Positions 58,366 through 64,000 of a stretch of 64,000 bases of DNA are shown one piece after another; the stretch's first letter is position 1, and each line of letters opens with the position of its first letter. The stretch spans positions 36,548,646-36,612,645 of the forward strand of contig NC_057925.1 of NCBI RefSeq assembly GCF_018873765.1, read 5' to 3'. The notes under the pieces were generated by a model, which was not told the DNA's origin, did not search any database, and was given only the letters and a program-made list of their open reading frames with translations. Source of the DNA: Telopea speciosissima (Eukaryota; Streptophyta; Magnoliopsida; Proteales; Proteaceae). The translations under genes were made by a program, and so were the position numbers.

Positions 58366-59873
58366 GGGTAATTTACATATACCACCCCTGAGGTTTGACG
58401 AAAGGATATATTTACCCCCAGTTTTGAAAAATTCTGCGTACCTCCCTGAGGTTTGCAAAGAGTAACAAATAAGCCCATTCCGTCAGTTCATGATTAACAG
58501 TGTTAAAAACATGGGATGAAATGACAAAATTACCCTTACGAAAAAAAAAAAAAACTGCAACTACTCATCGTCCCCAAAAAAACCTGCACCTCGTTCACCG
58601 GCAATTTCCCAATTTTTTTTTATTTGCTTTCAATTTTCCATCCACCATTGAAATCTTTTTCAAGCTTCAGAGCGACAGAGCCCCTCTCCATCTCTCATAT
58701 CTGGAGATCTTATAAACTCCTGCTCCCCATTAAAACCCATTAATAAAAACAGTTACGGCTCTGTTTTCTCACCGACTGCCTGGGTTTTGTTCTTTTGTTT
58801 TGTTTTTGCCATTGAGATTCTGGTTGAAACTTGAAAGCCCATATTCTCTATTTTTCTGATTAATAGATCCGTAGAACTTTAAAACAAAGGGTGGTTCAGC
58901 TCTCTTAACTCATTACATCTTCATTTGTATAGTTTTCTTCATGACCCACTGTTTGAAGTTCTACCAACAATCTTTCTTTGTTCCAGAAGTCTTCTCCTTA
59001 TCAGATATTGAACCACAGAATCCCAGTTTTCAGGTCAACGTTTGTGTTTTTGACTTTCTGTCGATAGAGAGAGAGAAAGTTTCAATGTTTTTTAGCTTAA
59101 AATTCAAGCAGATTTGAGAAGATTTGTTCCAACTTTGAAAAATAAATTCCGGGTTCCCATCAAAGATAAGGAACTTTGGAGCTTCAATAGCAGAAACTCT
59201 AAGTCCTGATTAGGTGGGAGATTTTGATGTATTAAGGTTTTTTATTTTTCTCTGATTTCCGGTTTTACCCAAAACATGAAATTGCACTGAAGCTGATTGA
59301 TTTGAGTCTTCAATTAGATTTTCAGGTTTCTGGGTTAATTTGGATTTGGAGGTTTTTGAATTCTGTTAGTTTGATTGGAGGGATGGGTTCCTTTAAGGGC
59401 CATATTCTTCCAGGGACTCGGTTCTTATTCGTTGGTGTTTGGCACATATGGAGCGCAGTTGCGAGGCATGTGGAGAATCCGAAACCGTTTAGGGTTAGGG
59501 TTTGGAATCCATAGAGAGGGCACTGGACGAGGCGCAGAGTGAAGGGGAAGAGGACGAGGACAAGAAGGGAAACTGTATTTCTTCGTTTTGATTTCTTCGT
59601 TTTGAGTTGGGATCTTTGGAATTCCATACCCACAAGGCTACAACTCATCTTCCCGCGATTTGGGAAGATGAGTAGTTGCAGTTTTATTTTTTATTTTTTT
59701 AAGGGTAATTTTGTCATTTCATCTCATATTTTTAACACTGTTAGTCATGAACTGACGGAATGGCCTTATTTGTTACTGTTTGCAAACCTCAGAGGGGTAC
59801 GCAGAATTTTCCAAAACTGGGGGGTAAAAATATCCTTTCGTCAAACCTCAGGGGTGGTATGTGTAAATTTCCC
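58366..59873 (+). mobile_element. Mutator-like element with captured DUF716 5' segment (copy 1)
   Basis: A 1508-bp element with ~210-bp terminal inverted repeats (58366-58576 and 59661-59873), starting gggtaatttacatatacc and ending tatgtgtaaatttccc, with perfect 9-bp flanking duplications. The interior has no transposase. It carries a leader and the first coding segment of a DUF716 gene on the plus strand. A short foldback (actcatcttccc...gggaagatgagt, 59643-59673) marks the right inner border. Related to the element at 61517-63255 in opposite orientation. Confidence 0.87.
59383..59514 (+). pseudogene. DUF716 (TMEM45-like) N-terminal fragment
   Basis: 43 codons, MGSFKGHILPGTRFLFVGVW then HIWSAVARH to RVRVWNP and a TAG. 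This matches the start of plant DUF716 multi-pass membrane proteins (MG-F-GH-PG-F---G-WH). The family is normally over 250 residues, so only the first exon-like piece was captured. The leader before it (about 58590-59382) is shared with copy 2. Confidence 0.75.
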
Positions 59874-59882
59874 TATTTTTAT
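59874..59882. repeat. 9-bp target-site duplication, right
   Basis: tatttttat, identical to 58357-58365. Confidence 0.82.
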
Positions 59883-61507
59883 TTATACAATTGCTGATCT
59901 TTAGCACCAAAAATCACAATAGAAGCAAGGGATACTAATGGTGCAACGTAACAACAATATCCTTCATCTTCCCCCAGCCAAAATTTCTCAAAGTCCAAGT
60001 GACCAACTCTCTACAATGTATTAGGGCTGTAAACGAATCTGATATTATTTGGATCCAAATTTGGATCCGGTCCATTTACCTGAATATAAATACATTTAAA
60101 TTATCAGTCAAATATTGCTAAAGCCACATCTAATCCAATTAATATCAGATCCATTTACATTTATATATATTGTAAATGTATAATAAATTAGATTTTCTTA
60201 TTCACACCCCCTATGGTGTCAAATAATTTGTAACATTAATCTTTTGCCTTTTAGTATAACACACTTTTCTTTTAATAAGGGTAAATACAGTCATTTCACA
60301 TATGTACTCGACAAATGTGCATGACAAAGATAATTTTTGATAATGACACAATGAGAATTGAAGTCACCTTTATGTTATTATCGAAATTGACAATGACACA
60401 TTTTGTTAGTAAAAATATAAAATGACACTATATCTTCATTGGAAAAAGTAGGTCATATTAAAAGGTAAAAAATTAAGGGTACAAATTATTTGATACCTTG
60501 ATGATGTGAATGAAAAAATCCCCTGCATTAAAGGAATAAATATGAATATACCTATTTCCAGCCCCCATTTAGAAACAAGTAACCTTCTTATTACATGAAG
60601 GAGATCCCGTCATTAAGAACTATTGTGCTCTAATTTATTCCCTTCTTTATTATGAACTTGATACCTTCGTTTAATTACCCTTGTTTTATTTTCAAAAGTT
60701 TTTTAAGTTAGAGGTATTAAAACATTTAAAAAAAAAGGGAGAGGGTTTCCTGCAAGGGTAGTGCAAGAAGGAATTTGCACACTACAACCAATGAAGGGTT
60801 GGAAAATAGTATTATCTATATGGGGCTCACACGGTTAGGATAAGAGAAAGAAATGTCAGTGTATGTACCAATATTTATTATGTGAGGAGGGTATAAAGGA
60901 ACCTGTATAAGGACAGTGTAGCAATCTTTTTCCCTGAAAATAATATGACATTGATTAATCATTATGTCATTTTCAAAAATATCATTGTCTTACACATTTT
61001 TTCATTATATACGAAACAACAGTAATAAAAGAATACAAAATAGAGTTACAAATCATTAGACACCTTAAGAGTGTCAATAAGAAAATCCTTTTTTAAAAAA
61101 ACATATACAACAAGAGGACTGCAGTGATCTAGAAGAAGGAGGAGTCAACAAACAAAGGGCAATTGAAGATCGATGGACTTGTACCGAATGTCTCTAAATA
61201 ATCTCTTTAAGACTTGTGTTTTTTAATATGCTAAGATGTAACAAGGCCATAGACTTTCTCTACTGACCTGCCTTAATGTCTCTTTGCACATGGAGGGGCC
61301 TTACAAGTGGCCTTTCGTGATTATTTTGACCTTGCCTACCATAAAACAACTGATGTATTACTTGCTTTTTTATTAGTAATTTTGTTTATTGTTTTAGTTA
61401 TGAGTAATTACATTCAGTTGGGATTCTCATCGGCCCCCACTTTGTTTATTTTTCCATATACTAAATAAGTGATTAACTAAATAAATATTTGAGTGTTTAT
61501 ATCTTCT
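59883..61507. other. Intergenic, AT-rich
   Basis: No gene recognised. About 60025-60185 starts agggctgtaaacgaatc and is rich in ggatcca-type motifs, resembling ends of non-autonomous hAT-like repeats, but paired termini were not established. Confidence 0.4.
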
Positions 61508-61516
61508 TTTTAATAA
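61508..61516. repeat. 9-bp target-site duplication, left
   Basis: ttttaataa, identical to 63256-63264. Confidence 0.82.
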
Positions 61517-61850
61517 GGGAAATTTACACATACCACCCCTGAGGTTTGACGAAAGGATATTTTTACCCTCCAGTTTTGGAAAATTTTACGTACCTCCCTG
61601 AGGTTTGCAAACAATAACAAATAAGTCCATTCCGTCAGTTCACGACTAACAGTGTTAAAAACATGAGATGAAATGACAAAATTACCCTTACAAAAAAAAA
61701 ACTGCAACTACTCATCTTCCCCAAATCGATTGGGGAAGATGAGTTGTAGGTATGGAACTCCAAAGATCCCAACTCAAAACGAAGAAATACAGTTTCCCTT
61801 CTCGTCCTCATCTTCTTCCCCTTCCCTTTGTGCCTCGTTCAGTGCCCTCT

Positions 61851-62203
61851 CTATGGATTCCAACCCTAACCCTAAACGGTTTCAGATTCTCCACATGCCT
61901 CACAATTGCGCTCCATATGTGCCAAACACCAACGAATAAGAACTGAGTCCCTGGAAGAATTGTTAGGGTTTAGGGTTTAAGCACAAGGTTGCTTAAAACA
62001 TTACACCCTGAGTATCTAGTTTGGAATACCCAGACTGCTGCCTCCAGCTAGTATTTATAGGAAACTAGGGTTTAGGTCAGATGGGCTGATTACTAGATTG
62101 CCCCTCACAGCCTGAGGATTCATACGAGTAGGATTATATTAGAACATATGAAGAGTTATTACATAAATACCCTTACAAGAATATGGCCCTTAAAGGAACC
62201 CAT
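61851..62203 (-). pseudogene. DUF716 N-terminal fragment split by a solo LTR
   Basis: Minus strand ATG at 62203 opens MGSFKGHI. The LTR cuts in after about 7 codons, and the frame resumes at 61960 to WNP and a TAG at 61853-61851. Without the insertion the same 43 codons as in copy 1 are open with a few substitutions. Both copies share the stop, so it predates their separation or marks the capture junction. Confidence 0.75.
61961..62177 (-). mobile_element. 217-bp Copia solo LTR
   Basis: Bounded by tgttaggg and cccttaca with perfect 5-bp duplications agaat (61956-61960 and 62178-62182). Same family as the Copia B LTRs (shared ctagtatttataggaaa). Orientation minus, by comparison with Copia B. 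Confidence 0.88.
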
Positions 62204-63255
62204 CCCATCAAACTAACAGAATTCAAAAACCTCCAAATCCAAATTAACCCAGAAACCTGAAAATCTAATTGAAGACTCAAATCAATCAGCTTCAGTGCAA
62301 TTTCATTGTTTTGGGTAAAATCGAAAATCAGAGAAAAATAAAAAACCTTAATACATCAAAATCTCCCACCTAATCAGGTCTTAGAGTTTCTACTATTGAA
62401 GCTCCAAAGTTCCTTATCTTTGATATGATGGGAACCCGGAATTTATTTTTCAAAGTTGGAACAAATCTTCTCAAATCTGCTTGAATTTTAAGCTAAAAAA
62501 CATTGAAACTTTCTCTCTCTCTATCGACAAAAAGTCAAAAACACAAACGTTGACCTAAAAATCTGGGATTCTGTGGTTCAATATTTGATAAGGAGAAGAC
62601 TTCTGGAACAAAGAAAGATTGTTGGTAGAACTTCAAACAGTGGGTCATGAAGAAAACTATACAATGAAGATGCAATGGGTTAAGAGAGCTGAACCACCCT
62701 TTTTTTTAAAGTTCTACAGATCTATTAATCAGAAAAATAGAGAATATGGGCTTTCAAGTTTTAACCAGAATCTCAATGGCAAAAACAAAACAAAAGAACA
62801 AAACCCAGGCAGTCGGTCTTCAAAGGGCCATGTGGAAAGGAACTTTAATGGAGAAAACAGAGCCGTAACTGTTTTTATTAATGGGTTTTAATGGGTAATA
62901 GGAGTTTATAAGATCTCTAGATATGAGAGATGGAGAGGGGCTCTGTCGCTGTGAAGCTTGAAAAAGATTTCAATGGTGGATGGAAAATTGAAAGCAAATA
63001 AAAAAAAATTGGGAAATTGTCGGTGAACGAGGTGCAGGTTTTTTTGGGGAAGATGAGTAGTTGCAGGTTTTTTTTTTTTAGTAAGGGTAATTTTGTAAAT
63101 TCATCCCAAGTTTTTAACACTGTTAGTAATGAACTAACGGAATGGGCTTATTTGTTACTGTTTGCAAACCTCAGGGGGGTACACAGATTTTTCCAAAACT
63201 GGGGGATAAATATATCTTTTCGTCAAACCTCAGGGGTGGTATGTGTAAATTACCA

Positions 63256-63264
63256 TTTTAATAA
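63256..63264. repeat. 9-bp target-site duplication, right
   Basis: ttttaataa, identical to 61508-61516. Confidence 0.82.
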
Positions 63265-63911
63265 TTATGGTTGGGGAATATGCATGGATAAAGGAAAAGG
63301 AAATCTATCTATGATGCAGGCCCAAACCGCATCATGAAGGTCTCATTTCAAAATCATACCCAAGACCCAACTCAAGTCCTAGTACAAACCCTTGGTCTAA
63401 AAGGAACTAAAGACCAATTCAAACAAAGTGGCAGCCCAAAGTTGTCAGCAGAATTTTACATATGCACATATATGGATTTCAAGAGAATTTTCGGGTTATC
63501 TAAGATGTGATTTAGAGAAAACCCAAAGAATGAAAGATTTAGCCCTTTGAGTTTGCTTTAAAATGGATTTTGAATCACGTCAAACGGATATATATCGAGG
63601 GAGATATGATTTTTCTACAGAGCATGCGCAGTCTTTTTTACCTACCCGGGTTCTAGTTCATTTCTTGGACTAAGTCTCACCTTGGACCTAGACCAACCCA
63701 TTAGATGGACTTCCTTAGGACCTAGCCCAACCCCTATAAAGAGCCTACATGTAAACCTAATTCTTGATTAAGCACCCCCTCCTAGTTGGCCTCTTTTAAT
63801 TGGGTGATTCTTCATCTCCTTAAAGTGGCTCTTCAATTTTTTAATGCAAGATGATGTGGCAGCTCATTATTCAAAGGTTTTCTTGGCCTACACAAATTTA
63901 GTTATACTTTC
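63265..63911. other. Intergenic, no gene recognised
   Basis: Unique-looking sequence with short frames only. Confidence 0.4.
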
Positions 63912-63995
63912 AAAGTCCTTCTTGAAGGTTACAAAGTATCTCTTGAAGACTACAAAGTCCCTCTTGAAGACTACAAGATCTCTCTTGAAACATGC
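63912..63995. repeat. 21-bp tandem repeat, four copies at the window edge
   Basis: Units aaagtccttcttgaaggttac, with variants such as aaagtatctcttgaagactac. The last starts aagatctctcttgaa. The array may continue beyond 64000. Confidence 0.8.
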
Positions 63996-64000
63996 TTCAA

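Larger units (their letters stand above)
61517..63255 (-). mobile_element. Mutator-like element with captured DUF716 5' segment (copy 2)
   Basis: A 1739-bp element with inverted repeats at 61517-61724 and 63043-63255 and perfect 9-bp flanking duplications. Its interior matches copy 1 in reverse orientation across leader and coding segment. It is longer because of a 217-bp solo LTR at 61961-62177. A foldback (actcatcttccccaa...ttggggaagatgagt) lies at 61709-61744. Confidence 0.87.

Overview
The window is nuclear DNA of a flowering plant. It holds spliced plant genes with GT-AG introns (prefoldin subunit 6, an early nodulin-like phytocyanin), plant-specific families (BIG GRAIN 1-like, FAR1-related, LRR receptor kinase, DUF716) and dense plant transposable elements (Ty1/Copia, Ty3/Gypsy including a Tat/Ogre-like type, LINEs, Mutator-like elements). 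The species cannot be fixed from sequence alone. No bacterial, organellar or CRISPR-like content was seen.

Layout. 1-3.0 kb: a decayed LINE ending in a poly(A) tail. 3.4-7.1 kb: gene debris (one Pumilio repeat, a FAR1-related remnant on the minus strand, an LRR receptor-kinase ectodomain remnant) and small duplications. 8.5-23.7 kb: the prefoldin subunit 6 gene (PFD6), with four 5' exons within 0.7 kb and the last exon 14.5 kb away. That intron holds a 3'-truncated Gypsy element, a 3.4-kb inverted repeat made of two opposed copies of a Copia leader plus gag, a Copia LTR with primer-binding site, and a 2.5-kb Mutator-like element with ~530-bp terminal inverted repeats and a perfect 9-bp target-site duplication. 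That element carries a nearly complete BIG GRAIN 1-like gene. 26.5-27.3 kb: an intact two-exon early nodulin-like gene.

28-34.6 kb: intergenic repeats, a LINE fragment and a strong imperfect hairpin. 34.7-46.9 kb: a three-level nest on the minus strand. An old Copia lacking gag is split by a second Copia, which is split by a 2.76-kb solo LTR. 47.5-57.8 kb: a LINE fragment, then a Tat/Ogre-like Gypsy with gag but no pol, an array of 18 copies of a 35-bp unit and a 2.6-kb 3' LTR. 58.4-63.3 kb: two related Mutator-like elements in opposite orientation, each with 9-bp target duplications and each carrying the 5' leader and first coding segment of a DUF716 (TMEM45-like) gene. One of them holds a 217-bp solo LTR.

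The two intact cellular genes are PFD6 (cytosolic chaperone co-factor for tubulin and actin) and the phytocyanin (GPI-anchored cell-surface protein). The most notable content is the set of three gene-carrying Mutator-like elements. In the BIG GRAIN 1 element the terminal inverted repeat runs into the 3' end of the coding sequence, so the left terminus carries an antisense copy of the protein's last 25 codons.
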